14,031 nucleotides of DNA from Cycloclasticus sp. (lineage in GTDB: Bacteria; Pseudomonadota; Gammaproteobacteria; Methylococcales; Cycloclasticaceae), in assembly GCA_012960055.1 (NCBI GenBank), contig DUCA01000149.1, positions 379 to 14,409 on the forward strand. The letters run 5' to 3'. A program made the translations under genes and the position numbers. Positions 1 through 7,587 of this stretch are shown piece by piece. The notes under the pieces are model-generated. The model was not told the DNA's origin. It worked only from the letters and a program-made list of their open reading frames with translations, and did no database searches. The first letter of the stretch is position 1, and every line of letters starts with the position of its first letter.

Positions 1-755
1 TGAGCGACCCCGTGGGCGATGCTCAGGCCAGCCAGTCACCGGGGCTTATACACAAATACCACGGACGAATTCTAATTATAACCACCGGTGCTTGCGCCAT
101 ACATTGCCGATATTGCTTTCGGCGAGAATTCCCCTATTCAGATAACAGCGCAAACCGCTCACAAATCGCCAATATCCAACAATACCTCGCTGACAACCCC
201 GATGTGACAGAAGCGATACTAAGCGGCGGAGACCCATTAACGCTTAGCGATTCTAAGTTCCAACACTTATTTGACTCGTTATCTGACAACCAACAAATCA
301 AACGTATACGGATTCATACTCGATTGCCAATCGTTCTGCCTAACCGTATAACAAAGCACTTGCTTTCCACGTTTAAATCATCAACTAAAAAAGTGGTGAT
401 GGTGATACATGCCAACCACCCAAACGAATTAAATGATGAAGTTGAAGACGCTTTATTGGCACTTAAAAACATCGGCGTGACCCTGCTCAACCAAACCGTT
501 TTATTGAAAAAAGTTAACGATAACGCATCAACATTGACGCAATTAAGCACCCGTTTATTTGAATGCCATACCTTGCCCTATTACTTACACCTGCTCGACA
601 AGGTTAATGGCGCGATGCATTTCGATTCCAGTACTCATCATGCGCACGCAATTTATGCGCAAATTCAAAAACAACTACCCGGCTACCTAGTACCAAAATT
701 GGTTCAAGAGGAAGCCGGAAAACCGCACAAAACAATGTTACAAACTAATTATTAG
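1..755 (+). CDS. epmB: EF-P beta-lysylation protein EpmB (lysine 2,3-aminomutase family), 5'-truncated by window edge
   Basis: EpmB is a radical-SAM, PLP-dependent aminomutase. It converts (S)-alpha-lysine to (R)-beta-lysine, which EpmA attaches to a conserved lysine of elongation factor P so that polyproline stretches are translated efficiently. The reading frame is open from base 3 to the TAG at 753-755, so the N-terminal part, probably 90 or so residues, lies outside the window. The GTG at 12 is an internal codon, because family similarity (S-D-P-x-G before P-G-L-x-H-K-Y) continues upstream of it. Visible landmarks are G-L-I-H-K-Y, the radical-SAM cluster C-A-I-H-C-R-Y-C (CxxxCxxC), S-G-G-D-P, R-I-H-T-R-L-P-I-V, T-L-L-N-Q, P-Y-Y-L-H and a C-terminal G-Y-L-V-P-K-L followed by G-K-P-H-K-T, the region that should carry the PLP lysine. 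These match E. coli EpmB closely and separate it from catabolic lysine aminomutases, which are longer. No terminator is obvious in the 60 bp after the stop. Confidence 0.93.
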   Translation, partial: SDPVGDAQASQSPGLIHKYHGRILIITTGACAIHCRYCFRREFPYSDNSANRSQIANIQQYLADNPDVTEAILSGGDPLTLSDSKFQHLFDSLSDNQQIKRIRIHTRLPIVLPNRITKHLLSTFKSSTKKVVMVIHANHPNELNDEVEDALLALKNIGVTLLNQTVLLKKVNDNASTLTQLSTRLFECHTLPYYLHLLDKVNGAMHFDSSTHHAHAIYAQIQKQLPGYLVPKLVQEEAGKPHKTMLQTNY

Positions 756-815
756 AATCATTAACTTTTGAACAAAAACGCGTAGATAGCATGTGCTTTG
801 ATTTGACCTGAATAA

Positions 816-1715
816 CTAATCTTCGTTAGCCACACCATGCGGCACATGTCCTGTTGCGACGTGCTCGTTAGCTGACTCGCAGTGTGTCGCTTGATCATCA
901 AAGAAGATATCAGCGCCAAAAGACTTTAAAAATTCACCTTTTGGCAGACCGCCCAAGAACAACGCTTCATCAATTCGAACACCCCATGAACGTAATGTCC
1001 GCACGACCCGTTCATGCGCCGGCGCCGAACGCGCGGTAACTAGGGCAGTTCGCACAGGCGACTCTGCCTCACTAAATTGGCTTTGCAAGCCGTGAAGGGC
1101 CGATAAGAAAGATTTAAACGGCCCGCCAGACATTGGTTTTTTTGCAGACTGTCGTTCATTTTCAGTAAATGCATCCAAGCCTTTTTCTTTATATATACGC
1201 TCCGACTCATCAGAAAAAATAACCGCATCACCATCAAAGGCGATACGTAATTGCTCGCTATCCGTATCACTACCCTTGCCAGACAATATGGTTGCCGCCG
1301 CATGTCCAGACTCGAGCGCCTTACGAACATCGTCAGATGAGGTCGATAGGAACAAATCAATTTCAAACGCGGGTATATAACCGAAAGGGGTTTGCCCACT
1401 GGTAAAGGCTGCTCGCTTAATATCTAGACCATGTTCGCGTATAGAATTAAACACTCTAAGACCTGTGTCGGCACTATTTCTGGATAACAAAATAACTTCA
1501 ACAAGTGCTTGCGGCAAACGTTTGTTTAATCCCAACAGTTTTTTAACCAGAGGATAAGCAACGCCGGGGTTCAAACGTTCATCTTCCCTAGCTATTTGAT
1601 ACGCGCAATAAGCCTCTTTACCCTCCGTATCAAATACCTTATTCGACTCAACTAAGTCGAATAAGGCCATCGAGGATATGCCTATCGTAAGTTTTTTAAT
1701 TTCTAACAGATTCAT
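816..1715 (-). CDS. cytosolic 5'-nucleotidase (PF06189, cN-I-like HAD family)
   Basis: Predicted soluble nucleotidase that dephosphorylates nucleoside 5'-monophosphates. The 299-residue length and motif order fit the PF06189 family related to mammalian cN-I. An N-terminal signature S-S-x-A-L-F-D-L (residues 14-21) is followed by A-Y-x-A-Y-Q. HAD motif I appears as F-D-G-D-A-V-I-F-S-D-E (160-170), with the nucleophile probably D161 and the acid/base D163. Motif II is T-A-R-S (227-230), the motif III lysine lies in L-P-K-G (257-260), and motif IV is F-F-D-D-Q (271-275). The core is therefore complete and should be active. The ATG at 1713-1715 is the natural start because family similarity begins there, although no strong ribosome binding site precedes it. 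The gene ends 60 bp from the convergent epmB. A terminator for the upstream minus-strand unit lies just before it, so it is probably transcribed separately. The substrate (AMP, IMP or others) cannot be told from sequence. Confidence 0.85.
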   Translation of the reverse strand: MNLLEIKKLTIGISSMALFDLVESNKVFDTEGKEAYCAYQIAREDERLNPGVAYPLVKKLLGLNKRLPQALVEVILLSRNSADTGLRVFNSIREHGLDIKRAAFTSGQTPFGYIPAFEIDLFLSTSSDDVRKALESGHAAATILSGKGSDTDSEQLRIAFDGDAVIFSDESERIYKEKGLDAFTENERQSAKKPMSGGPFKSFLSALHGLQSQFSEAESPVRTALVTARSAPAHERVVRTLRSWGVRIDEALFLGGLPKGEFLKSFGADIFFDDQATHCESANEHVATGHVPHGVANED

Positions 1716-1763
1716 ATCATTCGTTCTGTTGTTAACATCCCCATACTAATTCATTTAAATAAA

Positions 1764-1787
1764 AAAATGCCCCAAAAGGGGCATTTT
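1764..1787 (-). terminator. Rho-independent terminator of the two-gene secreted-paralog unit
   Basis: A 10-bp perfect stem (1764-1773 with 1778-1787, core TGCCCC/GGGGCA) closes a four-base loop. Read on the minus strand it runs into seven T's at 1761-1767. It begins 20 bp past the stop of the minus-strand gene ending at 1808. The T tract is much better on this strand than on the plus strand, so it is assigned to the minus strand. Confidence 0.88.
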
Positions 1788-1807
1788 ATCTACTTACATC
1801 AAACTAA

Positions 1808-3112
1808 TTACTGACAAGCAATAACAAAACCTGCTCGGTTAAAGCACGTGCCTGCATCCATATCTTTCATTTCTGCTTTAGCAGCTGATGAGAGTGGCAT
1901 TACTTGTTCTGCTTTTTTAGCAACAGGGGCTGCTACAACCGTTTCAACAGCCTTTACTTCTTCACAAACATTGAAACCTGCTCTATTTAAACAACCTTCA
2001 GCAGGCTCTGATGACCCTGTTGATGAGAAACTTGACCCAGTAGTAGCACTAGAAGGTCCAGCTTGATAGTCAGGCCCATCTGCTGATGGAATAGTGGCAA
2101 TAATATCGCCATTCTTCGCCATTTTTAGCGTGCCCGCAGCTACTTGTTTTCTATAATCGTAAAGATTAAAACGAAGAGGCTTACTTGTATCTTCAGCAAT
2201 AACTTGGACTGTTCCATTATTAACCACGATATCAAACAACCTAGGGTCGCCTGATTGAGCCCAAATATAGCTATCTGAAGCAACAGGTGGTGCTTTAAAT
2301 TCAGCGGCTTCATTATCAGCAAACACTAAACGTAAGCCATCCGAGTCCAAACTCGCTGATGCCAACCGACCTGCAAGTGTTGGTGGTGGAAATACTGCCG
2401 TGTGATCTAACACAAGTACACTATCAACCAATTCAGCACCTTCTCTATCGATAGAAAGCAGTAAATCAAGATCAATAAAGATAGCGCTTAATAAACCGTA
2501 TAATGGAATACCAAGAACACGTACGTCATCAATATCATATACAAGCTTGTTGTCTGCGTTTAGAACGATTTTACCGCCTAAATCAGCTGGTAAATAAATG
2601 CCAGGGAACCAGCTCCAAAGTTTCAAGCCACCTGCAACTTCTAAGTAATCATCTTTAGTTGTTATTGTTAGATCGTCTAAAGGACGCGGCCAATAATCTA
2701 AAATATGATTATTGAAAAGGTCTGTAATAACTTGTGGGCTTAATACGACTGTTCCACTATGAACATTAATCGTAAAGCTTTCAACATCATCAAAAACCAC
2801 TGGATCACCCGCTGTTTTTGGTTCCAATGTAACGTTCAACTGTTCAATGTAAAAACCGATGTTTTCAACCACATCAAAGTTTACATTTTTAAGTTGCATT
2901 GAAACGCTATCAGCACCTGAGTCACGCTCTGTCGCTGACCTTAAGTCTCCAGACTGCATACCAGCTGGAATATTTTTTTGTGTCCATACGGCTCTTGCAG
3001 ATTCAAGTTCTTTTTGTTGTTTATCAATAAATGAACCGGCCATTAAACTGCTAGAAACACCCACAGTTAATAACAAGCCCATCGCTATTTTTGTAAATTT
3101 TTTATAATGCAT
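1808..3112 (-). CDS. secreted protein of unknown function, paralog of its upstream neighbour, with two C-terminal C-x-N-R-A-G-F cysteine motifs
   Basis: I do not recognise a named family. The 434-residue product starts with a basic stretch and a hydrophobic segment ending near L-M-A (about residue 25), which reads as a Sec signal peptide, so it should leave the cytoplasm. Residues about 73-340 align with most of the protein encoded just upstream: K-N-x-N-F-x-V-V-x-N-I-G-F-Y-I (75-89), V-F-D-D-x-x-S-F (106-113), G-x-V-V-L (120-124), a repeated L-V-x-S-x-x-V-L-D (228-236), F-P-x-P-x-L (241-246), and L-Y-D-Y-R-x-Q-x-x-A-G-x-L-K (317-330). Alternating hydrophobic and polar residues suggest a beta-rich, perhaps TULIP/lipid-binding-like fold; that is inference. 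A Ser/Gly/Thr-rich linker (about 350-372) leads to a tail with two copies of C-x-N-R-A-G-F-(3-4)-C at 374-383 and 423-433, absent from the paralog. The start is supported by AGGAG 9 bp upstream of the ATG. It lies 33 bp after the upstream gene, and a terminator follows. Confidence 0.8.
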   Translation of the reverse strand: MHYKKFTKIAMGLLLTVGVSSSLMAGSFIDKQQKELESARAVWTQKNIPAGMQSGDLRSATERDSGADSVSMQLKNVNFDVVENIGFYIEQLNVTLEPKTAGDPVVFDDVESFTINVHSGTVVLSPQVITDLFNNHILDYWPRPLDDLTITTKDDYLEVAGGLKLWSWFPGIYLPADLGGKIVLNADNKLVYDIDDVRVLGIPLYGLLSAIFIDLDLLLSIDREGAELVDSVLVLDHTAVFPPPTLAGRLASASLDSDGLRLVFADNEAAEFKAPPVASDSYIWAQSGDPRLFDIVVNNGTVQVIAEDTSKPLRFNLYDYRKQVAAGTLKMAKNGDIIATIPSADGPDYQAGPSSATTGSSFSSTGSSEPAEGCLNRAGFNVCEEVKAVETVVAAPVAKKAEQVMPLSSAAKAEMKDMDAGTCFNRAGFVIACQ

Positions 3113-3145
3113 TTTATTTGCTCCTAATCGGGTCAGATGCCGTCT

Positions 3146-4117
3146 TTAATTTTTAAGATAGGCCAAAATTGCGCCGTCTTCTTTTAATTTTAAATAGCCA
3201 GCTGATAATTGGTCTCTATAGTCATAAAGACAAAAATCAAGATCTGCGCCGTTTGATGTACTCATCACCTGCACCCTTGCATTTGTTGGCACGGCTTTCA
3301 TGAATTTAACGTCACCACCTTTGATCAAGATGTAGCTATTGCTGTCTGTCAACGTGGCTGAATCCGTTTCTGCACCGGGATTGTCAAAACTAAGCACTAA
3401 ACCTCGATCCTCCATCGCAGCTTTTGCAATTTTAAGGTTCAATAAAGGTGCTGGGAATAACTTCAAGGTATCTAGCACTACGGTACTGCCAACTAACTTA
3501 GCACCCTGTGCATCAACCGTTAATAATTCGTCAATTTCAACATTCGCTGCTTTGAGAACTTTCGTTGCATCTTCGCCATCGGTTATCACCTGCCAAGGCG
3601 TGAAATTAAGGATATGTCCATCTTGAAGTTTTATGTCACCTTTAAGAACGAAAGGCACCCACACTCCCTTGCGATCCATTTCACCTGACAACGTTAAAAC
3701 ATGGGTTGCTGTTTTAACCTTAATGTTTCTTAACGTTGCGCCTTTAAAGGCAAAAACTTTCTTGTTAAGAAGCGCTTCCAGCTTACCGCTATCTAAAACC
3801 ACACTGCCTTGTAAAGGTGTTAATGAAAACGACGTGGGGTCATCAAATACTAATGGTGCATTACTGTCGTTTGGTGTTGCTCTCACAACGAGATCTGGGA
3901 TGTAAAAGCCAATATTATCGACCACTCTAAAATTTGTGTTCTTAATATATAGCGTGCTCCCATCCTTTTCCGAGCTACGGTAATTAGAGACTTTATATGA
4001 TTTTGCTACTTCAAGTTTCGCTTCCACTAAATCTGTTTCTGTTTCGTACGCTAACGCAAAAGCAGAGTAACCAAGGAATAGAAACCCTGTTATTAATTTC
4101 AGGCTTGTTGATGACAT
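3146..4117 (-). CDS. secreted protein of unknown function, shorter paralog of the downstream gene
   Basis: Unrecognised family. The 323-residue product has a signal peptide with an A-L-A cleavage site at about residue 23 (hydrophobic core 8-20), so it is predicted to be periplasmic or secreted. The rest parallels the downstream gene: K-N-x-N-F-x-V-V-x-N-I-G-F-Y-I (59-73), V-F-D-D (90-93), G-S-V-V-L (104-108), L-V-G-S-x-x-V-L-D (208-216), F-P-A-P-L-L (221-226), and L-Y-D-Y-R-x-Q-x-x-A-G-Y-L-K (297-310). It ends where the other protein begins its linker and cysteine tail. A single cysteine (C296) remains. A consensus AGGAGG lies about 5 bp before the ATG, so translation should be strong. It is the first gene of a two-gene minus-strand unit, separated by 109 bp from the MFS transporter gene and 33 bp from its paralog. 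Signal peptide plus beta-rich pattern suggests an envelope or lipid-binding role, but nothing in the neighbourhood fixes the function. Confidence 0.78.
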   Translation of the reverse strand: MSSTSLKLITGFLFLGYSAFALAYETETDLVEAKLEVAKSYKVSNYRSSEKDGSTLYIKNTNFRVVDNIGFYIPDLVVRATPNDSNAPLVFDDPTSFSLTPLQGSVVLDSGKLEALLNKKVFAFKGATLRNIKVKTATHVLTLSGEMDRKGVWVPFVLKGDIKLQDGHILNFTPWQVITDGEDATKVLKAANVEIDELLTVDAQGAKLVGSTVVLDTLKLFPAPLLNLKIAKAAMEDRGLVLSFDNPGAETDSATLTDSNSYILIKGGDVKFMKAVPTNARVQVMSTSNGADLDFCLYDYRDQLSAGYLKLKEDGAILAYLKN

Positions 4118-4226
4118 GCCTTCCTCCTATTTTAATTTATTGTATTTTTTTTAATCAGCAATTTAATTTTTGCCTCAGTGAATAGAACACCTTTAGATTA
4201 ATAAATCAAGTAATTAAACGCGTAGG

Positions 4227-5417
4227 TTAAATAGAGCTAACCCCCTCCCCCGATGCACGCAATTCATCTAAATCATTTCTTTCAAGCCACTTCCATGTAA
4301 TCCAAAGCGCCAGCGCACTTAATATGGACGCTGCAGTAAAAACCCAAGCCGCCCCGAAGTCATCCCATAATAGACCCGCCATTAAGCCACCAACCATTCC
4401 GCCTGCACCATAACCGACACTGCTGTATAGAGCTTGTCCCTTGTCATGAGCCGCTCCTTGAAAATAACGGTGCGCTAATTGGATGCACACCACATGAAAA
4501 GCACCAAACGATGCCGCGTGCAGTAATTGCGCCAGCAACAATACAAGTAAACTCTCTGAAAACCAGGCAATCATTAACCACCTAATCACGGTTAAAAAAA
4601 TACTTAGCATTAAAACGGAATGTAACGATACGTGTTTAAACACGCGCTGAATAACGATAAATAGGGCGATTTCTGCCAACACGCCCAATGACCACAATTG
4701 ACCAATCTGGGTTTCATCGTAGTTTAACTTATCCAATAAGATTGAGAAAAAAGCGTAGTACGCACCGTGCGATGCCTGAATTAGAAAAACCACTAGAAAA
4801 AAGGCAATGACTTTCTTTTGTCTTAAAATGCATTTAAGAGACTGGCCACCTTTTTCAGGTTGATTTGACCTTTTTTCACTCAACAATATGCTGGATAAAA
4901 AAATTGCCGCCAAACATACGCAAACTAACACCGGCCAATTAGCCAAATCCGTTGCATCTAAAACAAATCCAACACCTGCAACCGTAATAATAAAACCTAC
5001 AGACCCCCATAAGCGAATACCACTATAGGCACCCGTTGCACGTCCTAGTTTAGTAAGGGTAATTGACTCAAACTGCGGCAACATAGCATTCCAGAAGAAA
5101 CTAAACACAAACGCAATCAGGACAATCTCTAAGAAATCTTGCTGGAATAACAAAAAACTGAAGGCAAGTGTTGAGATCAAAGCCGCTATTTGTATTAAAC
5201 GCATGCGTTCATTAAAGCCATTTGAAAGCCACGCTAAAATACTGGGCGAAACCAGCTTTGTTCCCTGCATAACCGCAAAAACAACGCCAATTTGAGCAGC
5301 AACAAGGCCAAGGGACTTAAGGTATAAACCCAAATACGGCATTAATGCACCGAGCGATGCAAAGTAAAAAAAATAAAACCCAGATAATCGCCAGTAAGGC
5401 AATGCTTTATTGCTCAA
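4227..5417 (-). CDS. MFS transporter (PF12832 / HcaT-LacY-like)
   Basis: Integral inner-membrane permease of 396 residues with about twelve hydrophobic segments in two halves, joined by a charged cytoplasmic loop around residues 180-202. The segment Y-S-G-I-R-L-W-G-S-V-G-F-I (131-143) is characteristic of the MFS_1_like/HcaT branch related to LacY and nucleoside:H+ symporters. The first helix pattern (F-Y-F-F-Y-F-A then P-Y-L-G-L-Y-L-K) also fits. The substrate is unknown. The gene lies 33 bp after aroC on the same strand, an arrangement also seen in pseudomonads as prmB-aroC-MFS, so it is probably cotranscribed. Its start is odd: a TTG at 5415-5417 is the best candidate, since an in-frame stop lies 12 bp upstream and the next ATG would remove part of helix 1. 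No clear Shine-Dalgarno sequence precedes it, suggesting weak or coupled translation. Confidence 0.85.
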   Translation of the reverse strand: MSNKALPYWRLSGFYFFYFASLGALMPYLGLYLKSLGLVAAQIGVVFAVMQGTKLVSPSILAWLSNGFNERMRLIQIAALISTLAFSFLLFQQDFLEIVLIAFVFSFFWNAMLPQFESITLTKLGRATGAYSGIRLWGSVGFIITVAGVGFVLDATDLANWPVLVCVCLAAIFLSSILLSEKRSNQPEKGGQSLKCILRQKKVIAFFLVVFLIQASHGAYYAFFSILLDKLNYDETQIGQLWSLGVLAEIALFIVIQRVFKHVSLHSVLMLSIFLTVIRWLMIAWFSESLLVLLLAQLLHAASFGAFHVVCIQLAHRYFQGAAHDKGQALYSSVGYGAGGMVGGLMAGLLWDDFGAAWVFTAASILSALALWITWKWLERNDLDELRASGEGVSSI

Positions 5418-5450
5418 CAGCTTAAATTACCGAAGCATCCAGCGTGCAAA

Positions 5451-6545
5451 TTAACCTTCACCCGCTGGGATAACAGGCACAGTAGAATTAACGTGCATAT
5501 TTTGCGCCCTATTCCTTAATACGTGGTCCATTAACACAATCGCCATCATCGCTTCAGCTATCGGTGTCGCACGTATTCCAACGCAAGGGTCGTGGCGACC
5601 TTTCGTAACCACTTCAACGGGCTCTCCATCCGTGTTAATGCTTTTACCGGGGATACTCAAACTGGATGTTGCTTTCAGCGCCATGCTAACCAAGATATTT
5701 TGACCGCTAGAAATGCCACCCAAAATACCACCAGCATTATTACTTAAAAAACCATCAGGGGTTATTTCATCACGGTGCTCAGTCCCTTTCTGCGTAACCG
5801 ATTCAAAGCCTGCACCAATCTCAACACCTTTGACGGCATTAATACTCATCATTGCATGCGCGATATCCGCATCCAATCGGTCGAAAACAGGCTCGCCTAC
5901 ACCAGGGAACATATTGCTGACCACCACATTAATACGCGCGCCAATAGAGTTGCCTTTCAAGGCTTTCATATATGCTTCGATTTCTGGCTCTTTATCGGGA
6001 TCCGGGCAGAAAAAAGCACTTTTTTCCATATGCTGCCAATCCAACTTTTGAATAACGACCGGGCCTAATTGAGCAAGGTAACCTCTAATTTCAATTCCGT
6101 ATGTTTCTTTCAAATACTTTTTAGCGATACCACCCGCTGCAACTCGCATCGCAGTTTCACGTGCCGAAGAACGTCCACCGCCTCGGTAATCACGGAAACC
6201 ATATTTTTGATGGTAGGTGTAATCCGCATGAGCCGGTCTAAACTGGTGCATGATATTGCCGTAATCTTTAGAACGCTGATCTGTATTTTCAATCAGCATA
6301 CCAATCGGCGTACCCGTGGTTTTTCCTTCAAAAACACCCGATAGGATTTTTACTCTATCGAGCTCTTTTCTTTGTGTTTCAAAGCGTGTTTTACCCGGAC
6401 GCCTGCGATCAAGGTCACCCTGCAAGTCCGCTTCACACAGCGCTAAGCCTGGAGGACAGCCGTCGACAATGCAGCCAATAGAGGGCCCGTGGCTTTCGCC
6501 AAAGCTGGTGACTGTAAATAGCTTTCCGATTGAATTTCCTGACAT
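5451..6545 (-). CDS. aroC: chorismate synthase
   Basis: Catalyses the last shikimate-pathway step, anti-elimination of phosphate from 5-enolpyruvylshikimate-3-phosphate to chorismate, using reduced FMN. The 364-residue length matches the bacterial enzyme (E. coli about 361). Family signatures are present: G-E-S-H-G-P near residues 16-21, R-R-R-P-G-K (47-52), F-R-P-x-H-A-D-Y-T-Y (102-111), and G-G-G-R-S-S-A-R-E-T (122-131). Further along are G-G-I-x-x-G-x and R-H-D-P-C in the C-terminal third. The histidines at 19 and 106 are those expected in the active site. The ATG at 6543-6545 gives the normal N-terminus, M-S-G-N-S-I-G. It follows prmB by 25 bp and precedes the MFS gene by 33 bp, consistent with one operon. 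Confidence 0.97.
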   Translation of the reverse strand: MSGNSIGKLFTVTSFGESHGPSIGCIVDGCPPGLALCEADLQGDLDRRRPGKTRFETQRKELDRVKILSGVFEGKTTGTPIGMLIENTDQRSKDYGNIMHQFRPAHADYTYHQKYGFRDYRGGGRSSARETAMRVAAGGIAKKYLKETYGIEIRGYLAQLGPVVIQKLDWQHMEKSAFFCPDPDKEPEIEAYMKALKGNSIGARINVVVSNMFPGVGEPVFDRLDADIAHAMMSINAVKGVEIGAGFESVTQKGTEHRDEITPDGFLSNNAGGILGGISSGQNILVSMALKATSSLSIPGKSINTDGEPVEVVTKGRHDPCVGIRATPIAEAMMAIVLMDHVLRNRAQNMHVNSTVPVIPAGEG

Positions 6546-6570
6546 ATCTATATTCTTATGGTTTGTTTTA

Positions 6571-7491
6571 TCACGATAGTTTAGCCTGAAATAAGCTTTT
6601 ATATTCCAATAATTGCTCTTTAGTCAGCATGAAGATACCGTGCCCACCGTATTCGAAATCTTGCCATAAAAAGGGAATCTCTGGATAACACTGCTGTAAC
6701 GCCTCATCGGTATTACCAACTTCCACGTATAAAACACCGCCATCATTAAGCTGGCTAGACGCTTGATGGAGAATCTTATGCACCAAGTCCAAACCTGAGA
6801 CGCCGCCATCTAGGCCAAGCTGAGGCTCTTTGTTAAACTCATCAGGCAAGGTTGCAAGCTCCTGATGACCAACATAAGGTGGATTGCTAACAATCAGGTC
6901 ATATCCCTTCTCTTCTAGATTATCGAACAAATTTGACTGAATCGCTGTAACTCTGCCCGCTAACTCATACCGCTCAATATTTCTTTCAGCCACGTTAAGG
7001 GCGGCTACCGAAACATCCGACAAGTCGACCGTCGCATTCGGAAAACTCATCGCACAAGCAATACCTATGCAACCGCTACCGGTACATAAATCAAGAATTC
7101 TGCTGGTCTTATCAATATTTACCCACGGCATAAATTTATCGCCAATCAATTCGGCAAATGGGGAACGCGGCACTAGTACCTGCTCGTTGACATAAAAAGG
7201 CCTGCCTGCAAACCACGCCTCACCAATTAAATAAGCCGCAGGAATCTTTTCAGCTACGCGGCGATGGAAAATATCCACGATATTCTTTTTATCAGCATCG
7301 GTAATTTGTTCGCTGAATATACTTTCGTCATTTAATGGTAAATTATGTGTTAGTGCCAAAACTATATAAGCCGCTTCATCCACTGAATTATCTGTACCGT
7401 GTCCATAAAAAAGCGAAGCGGTATCAAACAATTCAGCTCCGTATGAAATTAAGCCGTTAATTGTATTTATTTCGTGCAATTTAATCGTCAT
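6571..7491 (-). CDS. prmB: 50S ribosomal protein L3 N5-glutamine methyltransferase PrmB
   Basis: SAM-dependent methyltransferase that methylates a glutamine side chain of ribosomal protein L3 during 50S assembly. The 306-residue protein has an N-terminal helical domain (about 1-100) and V-L-V-P-R-S-P (105-111). In PrmB this reads R-S-P, while the release-factor methylase PrmC has R-P-D-T/S. The SAM-binding loop D-L-C-T-G-S-G-C-I-G-I-A spans 134-145, and the catalytic N-P-P-Y motif that cradles the glutamine is at 203-206. It lies 25 bp upstream of aroC on the same strand, the same pairing as in E. coli. The gene starts 96 bp from the divergent HDOD gene, so its promoter should lie there. No good ribosome binding site is visible before the ATG. 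Confidence 0.95.
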   Translation of the reverse strand: MTIKLHEINTINGLISYGAELFDTASLFYGHGTDNSVDEAAYIVLALTHNLPLNDESIFSEQITDADKKNIVDIFHRRVAEKIPAAYLIGEAWFAGRPFYVNEQVLVPRSPFAELIGDKFMPWVNIDKTSRILDLCTGSGCIGIACAMSFPNATVDLSDVSVAALNVAERNIERYELAGRVTAIQSNLFDNLEEKGYDLIVSNPPYVGHQELATLPDEFNKEPQLGLDGGVSGLDLVHKILHQASSQLNDGGVLYVEVGNTDEALQQCYPEIPFLWQDFEYGGHGIFMLTKEQLLEYKSLFQAKLS

Positions 7492-7522
7492 AGTGGTGAA
7501 TAAAGTACTATATTTAAAACTC

Positions 7523-7560
7523 TGGGTTACTTAATGATTATTAACGATAATTTTAACCCA
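7523..7560. promoter_or_regulatory. inverted repeat in the divergent prmB / HDOD-gene intergenic region
   Basis: Outer arms TGGGTTA (7523-7529) and TAACCCA (7554-7560) enclose inner arms ATTAT (7537-7541) and ATAAT (7547-7551). The repeat is centred in the 96-bp space between two divergent starts. It could be an operator shared by both promoters or a 5'-UTR hairpin. No regulator can be assigned, and the AT-rich inner arms could occur by chance. Confidence 0.3.
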
Positions 7561-7587
7561 ATTATAAATTTATAAACGACTTTAACG

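Noticed and set aside
5713..6068. Plus-strand frames of 97-112 codons inside aroC
   Set aside because: They are antisense shadows of a clear chorismate synthase gene.
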